From JAWKTV01 sp041398905 (GTDB lineage: Bacteria > Planctomycetota > Planctomycetia > Planctomycetales > Planctomycetaceae): 64,000 nt of DNA. Where the stretch lies: the NCBI GenBank assembly GCA_041398905.1, contig JAWKTV010000007.1, forward strand, positions 124,001 through 188,000. Reading direction: 5' to 3'. Of the stretch, positions 9,116 to 21,154 are shown in pieces. Under the pieces are notes generated by a model. That model saw only the letters and a list, made by a program, of their open reading frames with translations. It did no database searches and had not been told where the DNA came from. Within the stretch, counting starts at the first letter, position 1. Every line of letters begins with the position of its first letter. The position numbers and the translations under genes were made by a program.

Positions 9116-10381
9116 TTACCCGGTGATCCCCGGCACCGGGAATTGTTCGGCGAAGTCGGACACTTCCTGGCGGACGCGGGTGAGGTTTGCCTCGTCTTCC
9201 GGCGCACGCAGCACCTGCAGGATCCAGTCGCCGACCTGCTGCATTTCAGCCTCTTTCATCCCCCGTGTGGTGAGGGCGGCGGTGCCGATTCGGACGCCGC
9301 TTGGGTCGAGAGGCTTTCGCTGGTCGTAGGGGATCATGTTCTTGTTGACCGTGATGCCCGCTGCATCGAGGGCCTTCTCGGCGATTTTCCCCGACAGGCC
9401 GACCGACGTGACGTCGCAGAGCATCAGGTGGTTGTCGGTGCCACCGCTCGCCAGCTTGATGCCGCCAGTCAGCAGCACTTCGGCCAGGGTTCGGGCGTTG
9501 TGGATGATCTGCTGCGCGTAGGTCTTGAAGGACGGCTGCAGCGCTTCACCAAAGCAGACCGCCTTGCCGGCGATGACGTGCATCAGCGGACCTCCCTGCA
9601 GCCCGGGGAACACGGTCTTATCGATTTCCTTCGCGTACTGCTCACGACACAGGACCATGCCGCTCCGCGGACCGCGCAGCGTCTTGTGCGTCGTCGTCGT
9701 CACGACATCCGCGACGGCGACGGGGTTGTCGTGCATCCCGCCGGCGACCAGTCCCGCGTAGTGGGCCATGTCGACCATCAGCTTCGCGCCGACTTTGTCG
9801 GCGATCTCACGAAATTTGCCGTGCGGGATTTCGCGCGGATACGCTGAGGCGCCTGCAACGATGAGTTGAGGCTTATGCTCCTCGGCGAGTCTGGCGACGG
9901 AGTCGAAGTCGATACGATGATCGTCCTGGCGAACACCGTACGCGATCACGTTGTACAACTGCCCGGAGAAGTTCAGCTTCATGCCGTGCGTCAGGTGCCC
10001 GCCGTGGGCCAGATCCATCGCCAGGATGGTGTCACCCGGCTTGATCAGGCTGAAGTACGCCGCCATGTTGGCCTGCGACCCGGCGTGCGGCTGCACGTTC
10101 GCATGGTCCGCGCCGAACAACTGCTTCGCCCGGTCGCGGGCGAGATCTTCGACGGTGTCGACGAATTCGCAACCGCCGTAGTACCGCCGACCGGGGTAGC
10201 CCTCGGCGTACTTGTTGGTCAGCACGGTCCCCACCGCCTGCTGGATTGCCGCCGACGTGTAGTTCTCGCTGGCGATGAGTTCCAGGCCGGTCACCTGCCG
10301 ATGCTGCTCCTCTTCAATTGCCCGCCACACAGCGGGATCGGCGTTGGCGAGTACGTTTTCGGCGGTCATTTCAGTCGACAT
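9116..10381 (-). CDS. glyA: Serine hydroxymethyltransferase
   Basis: A PLP enzyme interconverting serine and glycine with transfer of a one-carbon unit to tetrahydrofolate. The 421-residue product starts at MSTEMTAENV, preceded by a GGAAGGA ribosome binding site; the frame is open further upstream, but that part does not resemble the family. Recognisable parts are LIASENYTS (35-43), KYAEGYPGRRYYGG (57-70), the PLP-contacting D204 and H207 in LMVDMAHYAG, and the Schiff-base lysine K233 in TTTTHKTLRGPR. The C-terminal GVRIGTAALTTRG is also typical. It stands alone, divergent from the sulfatase gene. The family and function are certain. Confidence 0.96.
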   Translation of the reverse strand: MSTEMTAENVLANADPAVWRAIEEEQHRQVTGLELIASENYTSAAIQQAVGTVLTNKYAEGYPGRRYYGGCEFVDTVEDLARDRAKQLFGADHANVQPHAGSQANMAAYFSLIKPGDTILAMDLAHGGHLTHGMKLNFSGQLYNVIAYGVRQDDHRIDFDSVARLAEEHKPQLIVAGASAYPREIPHGKFREIADKVGAKLMVDMAHYAGLVAGGMHDNPVAVADVVTTTTHKTLRGPRSGMVLCREQYAKEIDKTVFPGLQGGPLMHVIAGKAVCFGEALQPSFKTYAQQIIHNARTLAEVLLTGGIKLASGGTDNHLMLCDVTSVGLSGKIAEKALDAAGITVNKNMIPYDQRKPLDPSGVRIGTAALTTRGMKEAEMQQVGDWILQVLRAPEDEANLTRVRQEVSDFAEQFPVPGITG

Positions 10382-10718
10382 CAGCGGTCCTTCCATCAAG
10401 GGCAATGTGTGCGGCACGTTTATACCGCCGGCCGGTCGGCAATGCCACTTTGCCCAAGCGAGTTCCGGAATTCGGAGCCGGCGGTCGTTTGTCGCGCGGT
10501 AGGGGAGTGTGCAGTTTCCGGCGGCGGCCTGTCGCGGCGATGCAACCTCCAGCAACCTCGCCATTGTCGAAAACAGCGGTCATCGCACGACTGATCCGGC
10601 GACTGACTGGACGACGCATGGAGCAGCCTTTATGAATCAGGCGAGTTAGTCCGCCGGCCATCTCACCGAGCCGAAGGTGGTTTATGGAACCGCCAGCACT
10701 CCGTCCCAAGCCTCGACC
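10382..10718. other. Divergent intergenic region between glyA and the sulfatase
   Basis: About 340 bp with no convincing gene. It contains the glyA ribosome binding site at its left edge and a TATAAA about 40 bp further out on the glyA side, without a matching -35 element. I do not recognise a riboswitch by eye. Confidence 0.35.
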
Positions 10719-12973
<2,255 letters not shown>

Positions 12974-13021
12974 CTCGATCTGGCAGGTGCAGCGCGCGTC
13001 CTCCCGGTTCGCAGTCGCGCG

Positions 13022-13774
13022 TCAGTCGTAGCCGGTTACACACTCATCGCGGGGCGTGGTGCGGAGCAGTTCGCGTTTCCAACCCGGTTCATGCACCGGC
13101 CAGCCCCGCACCCGGACGCTGGCGTCGTTGAGTTCGCAGGGCTCGCCTGTCTGATGCACGCGTTGAAAGACCTGCAGCTCGATCGGCAGCAGTCGCGGGG
13201 GGGCGAGCTGACCGTTGCCGCGACGGCGCGTCAGCTTGCCGTGATCGAAGATCGTCACCAGTGACAACTCCTTCAACCGCAGCGTCGAAGTCAGAATCAA
13301 CTCGTGGCTGGCCGTGCTGTAAATGCCTTTCAACTCGGTCAGGTCCGCATCGACGGCGGCGACATCGGCTGCGAACCATGCTTGCGGCAACAGCAGTCGC
13401 TGGGCGAACTCATTCGCCAGTTGCTCCCGTTGTGCCTGCCCCGGCTCGCTGGCAAGCCCCTCGACCGTGAGTCCCAGCCGTTCCATGATTTCGTTCGCGA
13501 GATATTCACCGATCTCGTGAGCCGTCGCCCACTGCAGCCGTTCGGGTCGGTCGTCCGGCTGTAGAAAGATTGCCGAGGCCCCCCGGAGCCGCTTGATCCG
13601 CGCGCGCCCCCGTTGCTCCGCGTCGTAAATGACCGTGAGCCCAAGCTGCTCGGCGAGCGCCAGCGCATCAACCGGGGGGCAGACAATGCCGTGACAGCTC
13701 AGCAGCTCCTGTACGATCTGATCGCAGGCGGCTGCCGCGTCCACCGCCGGTTGATTCGCCAGTTGCATCGTCAT
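13022..13774 (-). CDS. ImmA/IrrE-type (COG2856) metallopeptidase-like protein
   Basis: A 250-residue soluble protein with the layout of ImmA/IrrE peptidases, which cut repressors of mobile elements or stress regulons. An N-terminal helical part (VDALALAEQLGLTVIYD) is followed by FLQPDDRPERLQWATAHEIGEYLA, and by ANEFAQRLLLPQAWF about 35 residues later. The usual zinc motif HExxH reads H86-E-I-G-E90 here, so the second histidine is replaced by glutamate; E122 in ANEFA matches the third ligand. The C-terminal 90 residues (VTIFDHGKLTRRRGNG) have no known function. No helix-turn-helix partner gene is next to it. It is divergent from the coiled-coil gene at 14007 across an AT-rich spacer. Confidence 0.7.
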   Translation of the reverse strand: MTMQLANQPAVDAAAACDQIVQELLSCHGIVCPPVDALALAEQLGLTVIYDAEQRGRARIKRLRGASAIFLQPDDRPERLQWATAHEIGEYLANEIMERLGLTVEGLASEPGQAQREQLANEFAQRLLLPQAWFAADVAAVDADLTELKGIYSTASHELILTSTLRLKELSLVTIFDHGKLTRRRGNGQLAPPRLLPIELQVFQRVHQTGEPCELNDASVRVRGWPVHEPGWKRELLRTTPRDECVTGYD

Positions 13775-14006
13775 GTGCTCCGCGAACGTGAGTCAGAGAA
13801 ATCGTGAATACTGGTTGCGACATGATTCTAGTAAGAAATGTGAACGCGTGTACAGTATATAGCCCCGAGTTTCTGAAGCATGGTCTCGATCCGCTCGGCG
13901 GGGGTGATAGACTGGCGGTGGCCGCGTCGGTGTCGAACGCCGAATCGCGCGGCCGCGAACGGGCGGCATCGCTCGTACAACCACGGTCACTCTTCCTCGC
14001 ATCGGC

Positions 14007-16995
14007 ATGCCCTCCGCCCACACCACACCCGATCACCTGAATGGGCTGCTGCGTGGAGTCAGCCAGTTGCGGCTGTTTCGCGATGGATCGGCGGGGCTGC
14101 TGATGTTGCTGGCGGTGCTCGTTGGTGTCGGGCTGCTGGCGATTGCCGCGGACGCGGTGTTCGGCTTTCCCATTTCAATGCGGGTGGGCATCAATGTTGT
14201 TGTCGCCTTGTCGTTGGTGGCGACGCTGGGCCTGCTCATCGGGAAGGCGTGGCGGAGTCGATTCGAGCCTCGCAGGGCGGCCCGCTGGGTCGAGTGTGAG
14301 CTTGGCCTGCAAGACAACCTGTTCATCAACGGCGTCGAGTTCTCTGAACCGGACGGTCGACATGCGAGCGAGCAACTCCGTCAACGAGCGGTTCGCATGG
14401 CGGAGGAACGTTCGCGCAATGTCTCCTCACTCGACATGGTCAAATTGGGACCATTGTGGAAGGCTTGTGGATACGCTGGGCTGGCGGTTCTGGTTGCGGT
14501 GGCAAGCTGGCTGATGGCTCCGCGTTGTTCGCGACGGTTGTGCCTCGTTACCTCGATCCCGCCGGAGATCATCCTCCCTACACGCTGGTCGAATTCGATG
14601 TGCGGCTCAGCCCGACGCCGCTCTACCGCAGCCGCCCGGCTTCCATTGAAGTCAACATCGGCGGGCCGGAGCAGGTCGAGCAGGCGACAGTCGTCTGGCT
14701 GCCGAACGGCGCGAAGGGCGACCAGCCCGCGCAGCCGCGTCGGCTGCCAATGTTCCGTCGTGATGAGCGGAGCTATGTGCTGGAGATCGCCGAGGCCAGT
14801 GAGTCGGCCCGGTTTTACATCGACACGCCGCAGGGTCGCAGCCCGACCATTAAGTTCGACGTACTGGAGGTTCCATTTATCGAGCAGGTGAGCCTGCGGT
14901 ACGACTACCCGGCGTACACCGGCTGGCCGTCACGAGAACAGCCGCTCGATACCCGCGGACTGGGGGGTTGGTGGGGACCACGGTCACGTTCCAGGTGCGA
15001 AGTAATCTGGAATTGGCCGAAGGGGCGTTGCGGCTGTCGGCCGACACTGGGACGAACGGTGCCAGCGCGACGGAGTCGACGGTCCTCACCCCGTTATCGG
15101 CCGATCCGCGGACGGTAACAGGCCGTGTGCAACTGACGACGGACGGCGAGTATTCGCTGACGCTGCGGGGGATCAATGGGGGCGAGTTCCTGGAGCCGCT
15201 CACCGGGCGAGTGACGGTCGTCGCGGACCAGCCGCCGCGGGTCGTGATCGACGAGCCGCGGACACATGTGATCGCGGTCGAGAACTGGACGGTGCCGGTC
15301 GTGATCGAGGCGATCGACGACATTGGGGTCGATCGCCTGAGTTTGAGCCGGAGCGTCAACGACTGGGGGCCGTCAACGATCGATTTGAGCATCCGTCCCC
15401 AGCGTCCGGGCGTGGTCCGCGCGGAGGCAGTTTTCGATCTCGCGGCCCTCGGCGCGAAGGCGGGCGATGTCATCACCTACTATGCCACCGCTCGCGACAA
15501 TCACCCGCAGCCGCCGCACTTCGCGGATAGCGAAACCTGCGTCATCCAGGTGATCTCCCAGGAAGATTACACGCAGTTCGCCCGGCAACAGTATCAACTC
15601 GATGACCTCGCAGCGGAGTTGGAAGCGATTCGCGAGCGACTCGAACGTGCCGAGGAAGAGCGGCAGCAACGAATCGAAGAACTCTCGGCTTTGGAAGTAA
15701 AGCTGGCAGACAACCCGGTGGATGCGTCACTCGAACAGCAGGTTGAAGAGCAGCTCGAAGAATTGCGGAAGCATCAGGAGGCTTTGGAGGAACTGGCGAA
15801 GGAGCTGGAGGATCGGGCCGCGCAGGACCGGCTCTACGATGTCGAGCAACCTTACAACGAGATGCTGCGGGAGGTCGCCGAGCAGTTGACGCAGCAGGGC
15901 GAGCAGGCCGCTGCAGTGAGCGAAGCGCTGAACAAGTTGCGGGAGTTGGGAAGCACCCCCGCGACCCGCGAGCAACTGGCCCAGGCGATCGAGCAGCTGC
16001 GGCGGGAACAGGCGGGTCTGGAACAGCAGGCCGCCGAACGATTGCAGGCGGCCCAGGAGGACCTCGAACTCTATCAGCTTGCCGACAACATGCTCGCCCA
16101 GACGGAACGATTGCAGGGCGTCATTCAGCAACAACGGGAGCTTGCGAACCGGTTGGGAGAACTCCAGAACGAGCAGACGCTGACCCCGGAGCAGCAGCAG
16201 CGGGCGGACCAGCTCGCACGTCAGCAGGAGTTGCTGGAACAAGACCTGAATGACATCCGTGAGCAGTTGCAGCAGGCGGCCGACGCAGCGGGGGAGCGGC
16301 TTCCCGAGATGTCCGCGAGTGCGCAGCAGCTTTGTCAGCAGATTGGCGCGGAGCAGATCGGAGCGGACCAGCAGCAGGCGGCCTCCGAGGCACGAAGTGG
16401 TCAGGGACGCGAGGCGCACGAACATGCTGATTCCGCGGCGGAGAAGTTGGAGTCGTTGCAGTGTCCGAGTTGCGCCGGCGGTGCCGGTGAGTGTGCCAGT
16501 GGACTCGACGGCCCGTTGAAGCTCTCGGAGCCGGGGGTCAGCAACACGCTGCAGCAGCTCAGTCAGGGCCGCAGCATTCCGGGATTAAAGAAGCCGGGCG
16601 GCGAGAGCCAGCAGCCGGGCCAACAACCGGGTGACGGCGCGAGCGGTAGCAACGGGCAATCGGGTGACCCGCAGGCGGGACAGGGTGAACAGCCCGGCGA
16701 GTGGCGGCCGGGGCAGAGCTTCCCTGGCTCGCAAACGCAGATGCCGATTCTTGGCCCCCGAATGGAACTGCAGCAGCCGCAGGATCCGCAGACGGCGGCG
16801 CAGCTCGGCCAGGATGAACGTGGCGGGTTCGTTCCCGGCACCTTTGGGGAGGATGCCGCGGCTGCCGAGCAGATCACTGCGGAAGCACGCGACGGCCAGG
16901 CCGGATCGGCCGGTATCCTGCGCGGCGTGCCGGTTCCTTATCGCAAGGAAGCGGAAGCCTACTTCCGCCGCATCGCCGAGGACGAGGCGCGATAG
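14007..16995 (+). CDS. DUF4175-like membrane-anchored coiled-coil protein, two frameshifts
   Basis: About 995 residues once frames are joined. Three hydrophobic segments lie near the N-terminus (LLMLLAVLVGVGLLAIAADAV; VGINVVVALSLVATLGLLIG; YAGLAVLVAVASWLMA). Beta-rich periplasmic domains follow, with RPASIEVNIGGPE and VVIEAIDDIGVDRLSLS. A coiled coil of more than 300 residues rich in Glu, Gln and Leu starts near 15580. A Gly/Gln/Pro-rich linker leads to the C-terminal PVPYRKEAEAYFRRIAEDE. This layout matches large DUF4175-type proteins that in planctomycetes often accompany MoxR/DUF58 genes, though none is visible here. The frame changes near 14520 and again at a run of six G (14961-14966), which points to a sequencing indel. 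Confidence 0.65.
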
Positions 16996-17032
16996 CACGA
17001 CGCGGCCTAGAGCATCGTCGGGCCCTCCACTC

Positions 17033-17934
17033 TCAGCCGCCGCTCGATGGCGCGGGGCGCGTCCGCCGCAGGTAGCGCATCGCAAGCCCCGCGAGGATCA
17101 ACGATCCGCCGACGACTGTCCACCATGCGGGGCGTTCGCCCCACGCGATCAGTACCCACACCGGCACGAGAATCGGTTCCAGCATGCCGATCGCGGTGGC
17201 CTCGTGCCCGGGAATGTTGCGAAGTCCGCGCGCGAACAGCACGTACGGCAGTCCCATCTGCAGCACTCCGAAGGCGAGCAGCAGCGGCCACTGGATGCCG
17301 GCCGGCCACGGAGTACGATCAGCGAAGGCCCATGGCGCAAGGCAAACGGCCGTGACGCTGAGATTGAGCGCCGCCAGCCACGCGGAATCGAGTCCACGCA
17401 GCGTCCGCAACGAAAGCACGACGCCGGCATAGGTGACGCCGGAGGCGAGCGCGAGCAGCACGGCGTTGAGCGATGCCCCTCGCGATTCGTACGCCACGAT
17501 GATGCCCACTCCCAGGCTGACGATCGCCAGTTGCGTCCAGTCCCGCTGGTTGACACGTTCGCCCAGTACGAACACGCCGACCAGCAGCACCCACATGGGC
17601 GCTGTCATCTGCAGCCAGATGGCGTTGGCGCGGTCCCATGCTCCATCGCGGTGAGATACGTGTAGTTCATCGCCGCGAACAGCAGGGTCATCGGCACGAT
17701 TCGCCACTTCCAGGCCGGGCGGCGAACACAGGGCCAAAGCACCACGGCGGCGAACGCGGCTCGCCAGAAGGCGAGCACCGGCCCGGGCCAGCCCTCAAAC
17801 CACGGTGCTTTCGCAAAGAAGCCGCCGGTGCTCCACAGCAGCGCGGCCGCCAGGACGAGCAGCCGCGATCGCAGCAAAGCGTTCGACTCGTTGACGGCAT
17901 CCGCCGTGTCGGGAGTGTTTGACGAGTTCGACAA
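17033..17934 (-). CDS. EamA/DMT-family inner membrane transporter, one frameshift
   Basis: A ten-helix drug/metabolite transporter of about 300 residues with two EamA repeats. The first half runs from 17934 and shows LLVLAAALLWSTGGFFAK, the usual start of helix 1. The second half, from about 17630 down, is in another frame and shows MWVLLVGVFVLGERVN, followed by AIGMLEPILVPVWVLIAWGE, the conserved last part of the second repeat (LEPV...LGE). One inserted base near 17630 joins AMEHGTA to NAIWLQMTAP. The substrate is unknown. It is convergent with the coiled-coil gene, whose stop is 38 bp away. Confidence 0.82.
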
Positions 17935-18160
17935 TCACAACGCTCGCAGGTACGACGACGACAACGCCAGCCACGGCGGTGGCGGCGGATCGTATCAATC
18001 CGGTGCTGGCGTGCGTAGCTAGCGACGTTGGGGTGATTCGACGATCGCCATCCGAACGGCCAATCGAACAGTTATATTCCTAACTCGACGCCGGTCCTAT
18101 CGGATGTCACGCTGTCTTTCGCGAGCCGCATGCCCGAGAGAGCATCGGGGCCATCGGGTC

Positions 18161-19642
18161 ATGTATCAACCTCCAACGACAAGTCCGCGCATGTCTCATG
18201 ATGAAGGTGAAACAGCATCGATCAGGGAGCATCGTTCGCCCTGGTGGCGGTTGTGGTTTGGGGAGAGTACGCCGGTTTCACAAGCCGCCTACGTTGTCAC
18301 TGGCGTGTCGCTGATGCTGCTGAAGTACGCCGCCGAAGCCGGGCTGGTGTACGGCGTGACCGGCCGCTTCTACTCGCCGCTGGACTTCGCCACCCCCTTG
18401 CTCTCGAAGCGTCAGGCGGTGTTCGCGGGTGCGCCCGACTGGCTGGGCTGGACGATCGTCGCCTGGAGCATCCCGTTCGTCTGGATCGCGGTGTCGATGA
18501 GCGTGCGGCGCGCATGGATGGCCCGCCTGACTCCGTGGGCCGGGCTGATGGTGCTCATGCCTCTGTTGAACCTGCCCGCCATGGTGGTCCTCGCCCTGCT
18601 GCCCGACCGCCGACGGCCACAGACCGTGACGGAGGGCGACGCTGTCGCATCCACCGCGGAACATGCTGACTGGGGCATCAACGCGGGCGGGGCCGTGCGA
18701 AAGACGATGGACAACCCCTATTCGCTGGCCACGCTGGTCGCAATTTCGGCGGGCGAATTGCTGCTGGGTTCGATGCTGGTCGCCAGCGTCTACTGGCTCA
18801 ACTCGTACGGGGCGATGCTGTTCTTCGTCGCTCCGTTCGCGGCAGGGGCAGTGACGGGGTTTCTCGCGAATCGTCCGCACGTGCGGGGACTCGGCCACAC
18901 GCTGGGAGTGGTCAGCGGAATGCTCTGCCTGGCGGCGCTGGGGCTTCTGCTGTTCGCGCTGGAGGGTTTGATCTGCATCATCATGGCGGTGCCGATCGTC
19001 TTCCCGCTGGGCCTGATCGGTGGTTCGGTCGGGTATGCGATCAGCCTGATCGACCCGCACGGCCTGCGCAGCAGTCTTCCCTGTCTGGCGATGTTGCCGC
19101 TGGGGCTGATCGGAGAAAAGCTGACGCACCAACCCGTGACCCGAGCGGTGACGACTCACATCGAGATCGCAGCCAGCCCGGCTGAGGTGTGGCGACACGT
19201 CGTGACCTTTCCCGAGATTCCGGCTGCGAAGGAATGGTACTTCCAGGCTGGCATCGCGTACCCGACGACGGCCTACATCAAGGGGACGGGAGTGGGAGCG
19301 GTGCGGCATTGTGTCTTCACGACCGGTGAATTCGTTGAGCCGATCACCGTCTGGGACGAGCCTGTCCGCCTGGCTTTCGATGTCAGCCGTCAGCCGGAGC
19401 CGATGTTCGAGCTGACCCCGTACCACCACATCCACCCGCCGCATCTGGCGGGCACGTTTCGCTCCACCAAAGGCGAGTTCCGGCTGGTTGATCTGGGTGA
19501 TGGTCGCACCCGATTGGAGGGGACGACCTGGTACGTGATCGACATGGGTCCGGAGCCGTACTGGCTGATATGGACTGATGCGATCATTCACCGCATCCAC
19601 TTGCGGGTTCTGGAGCACATCCGTACCCAGGCGACCGGCTGA
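18161..19642 (+). CDS. Membrane protein with C-terminal SRPBCC (START-like) domain
   Basis: About 490 residues. The start at 18161 (MYQPPTTSP) is favoured over 18104, and 18191 is also possible. The first 330 residues contain about seven membrane helices and include a short cytoplasmic-looking stretch with DNPYSL, resembling DUF805-like small membrane domains. The final 160 residues read TRAVTTHIEIAASPAEVWRHVVTFPEIP through LEGTTWYVIDMGPEPYWLIW, a polyketide-cyclase/START-like (SRPBCC) hydrophobic-pocket domain. The combination suggests a membrane sensor or lipid-binding protein, which is inference. It is followed by the DUF1015 gene 208 bp downstream on the same strand. Confidence 0.65.
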   Translation: MYQPPTTSPRMSHDEGETASIREHRSPWWRLWFGESTPVSQAAYVVTGVSLMLLKYAAEAGLVYGVTGRFYSPLDFATPLLSKRQAVFAGAPDWLGWTIVAWSIPFVWIAVSMSVRRAWMARLTPWAGLMVLMPLLNLPAMVVLALLPDRRRPQTVTEGDAVASTAEHADWGINAGGAVRKTMDNPYSLATLVAISAGELLLGSMLVASVYWLNSYGAMLFFVAPFAAGAVTGFLANRPHVRGLGHTLGVVSGMLCLAALGLLLFALEGLICIIMAVPIVFPLGLIGGSVGYAISLIDPHGLRSSLPCLAMLPLGLIGEKLTHQPVTRAVTTHIEIAASPAEVWRHVVTFPEIPAAKEWYFQAGIAYPTTAYIKGTGVGAVRHCVFTTGEFVEPITVWDEPVRLAFDVSRQPEPMFELTPYHHIHPPHLAGTFRSTKGEFRLVDLGDGRTRLEGTTWYVIDMGPEPYWLIWTDAIIHRIHLRVLEHIRTQATG

Positions 19643-19850
19643 CGCCGACCGACGTTGGGTCGCTCAGCGAATCGTTCGCCGTCGCGCGACGCGACTTTGC
19701 TGGGATCGTCGCGGGTCGATCGCAGAGCTCGCGGGAGCTTCCGACGACTGCCCGGTGACCGCGTCACTGGAAATCCGGCGGGGGGCAACTACCATCGCCG
19801 CTGTTTCCACTAACCGTTCGCCGCACTGCCGTTGTTTCAAGAGCGATTTC

Positions 19851-21092
19851 ATGGTCTCCATTCGTCCAATTCATCGTGCCATCGTTCCCGTCGATTCCGC
19901 GGCTGCCGCTCGGCTCAGCGCCCCGAACTACGACGAGTTCCAGGGGGATCGTGAGATTTGGGACATGCTGCAAGCCCGGCCGGACAACGTGCTGCGAATC
20001 ACGATGGCGCATTGCGATGTCACGGACTTCGCCGAGCATGGTGTCGAGGGTTCGGACGAGGCGTTGCGGCGATCGGCCGAGAACATGCGGTCGTTCGTCG
20101 ACAGCGCATTGACCCGCATCGCTGATGACGTGCTGTTTATTTACGAGGTGGTCTCGCCGCGTCGGCCGGACGTACGGCAGATCGGACTGGGTGGGCTTGG
20201 AAAGACGAGTGAGATTCGCACCGACGACAACCCGAGCGGGACCGTCATTCGCAACGAGGGCATCATGCCGGAAAAGGCTGCCGGCCGGGCGAAGCTGATC
20301 ACCGCCACGTCAGCCGACTTCGGCACGGTCAACCTCGCGGTGCGAGACGACGCGGGGCGATTGCTCGAAGAGCTCGAGCGGATCGCCGACTCGCGCGGCC
20401 ATGACTTTGAAGCGGTGGACGAAGGGGACAACCGCCACCGGGTCTGGGTCATCTCCGACCGGTTTGAGCGAGACGAGCTGACCGCCCGGCTGGGTGCCGA
20501 GCCAGCGGCGTATGTCGCCGACGGCAACCATCGCAGCGCGGCGGCCGCCCAGTCGGGGCAGGCGGCGTTCCTGACGGTCTTCTTCCCCGCGGGGCGTCTG
20601 CGGCTCGAACCGTACAACCGACTCGTCAAGAGCGTCGGCGTCTCGCGCGAGGCGCTGCTCGACAAGCTGCACACGGCGTTCGCGGTGGAGTCGCTCGGAG
20701 CGTGCGCCCCGTACCGTCCGGCAGAGATCCACGACATCGGCCTGTACATCGGCGGCGAGTGGTTCCGGCTCGTTCCCCGCGCAGGGACATTCGACCCCGC
20801 GAACGCCGCGGAGTCGATCGACTCGGACATCATCCAGCGGCACATCTTCCGTGATATCCTCGGACTGCATGACCCGCAGGACAAGAAGATCAACTACGTT
20901 GGCGGCAACAAGGACGCCGCCTGGCTGCAGAGGCAGGTGGATGCCGGGGACTACCAGTTCGCCCTCTCCGTGGCACCTGTCCCGATGGAACAGTTCATCG
21001 CCGTCTGCGAACAGAACCGGTTCATGCCGCCGAAGTCGACGTGGTTCGACCCCAAGATCCGCAGCGGTATGGTCGTTTCGCTGGTGGATTGA
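19851..21092 (+). CDS. DUF1015 family protein
   Basis: A 413-residue soluble protein, starting MVSIRPIHRAIVP. DUF1015 hallmarks are LSAPNYDEF near the N-terminus (usually P-P-Y-D-V), IGLGGLGKTSEI (usually R-x-G-x-x-x-x-E), the strongly conserved AYVADGNHRSAAA, and DIIQRHIFRDILGL with INYVGG near the C-terminus. The family is widespread, often near serine-biosynthesis genes, with no firmly established activity I can name. Here it precedes the D-threonine-aldolase-like gene by 62 bp on the same strand, so the two are likely co-transcribed. That suggests a link to hydroxy-amino-acid metabolism. Confidence 0.85.
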   Translation: MVSIRPIHRAIVPVDSAAAARLSAPNYDEFQGDREIWDMLQARPDNVLRITMAHCDVTDFAEHGVEGSDEALRRSAENMRSFVDSALTRIADDVLFIYEVVSPRRPDVRQIGLGGLGKTSEIRTDDNPSGTVIRNEGIMPEKAAGRAKLITATSADFGTVNLAVRDDAGRLLEELERIADSRGHDFEAVDEGDNRHRVWVISDRFERDELTARLGAEPAAYVADGNHRSAAAAQSGQAAFLTVFFPAGRLRLEPYNRLVKSVGVSREALLDKLHTAFAVESLGACAPYRPAEIHDIGLYIGGEWFRLVPRAGTFDPANAAESIDSDIIQRHIFRDILGLHDPQDKKINYVGGNKDAAWLQRQVDAGDYQFALSVAPVPMEQFIAVCEQNRFMPPKSTWFDPKIRSGMVVSLVD

Positions 21093-21154
21093 TCACGCTG
21101 GCGGGCGAGCAGTGCGGAGGTCTTCGTCGTCTCGGGTGTTCGTGGTGGGGTGAC

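Noticed and set aside
15727..16425. Long Leu-rich reading frame antisense to the coiled-coil gene
   Set aside because: It is the complement of the Glu/Gln-rich repeat codons; the sense frame has clear domain structure and the antisense has none.
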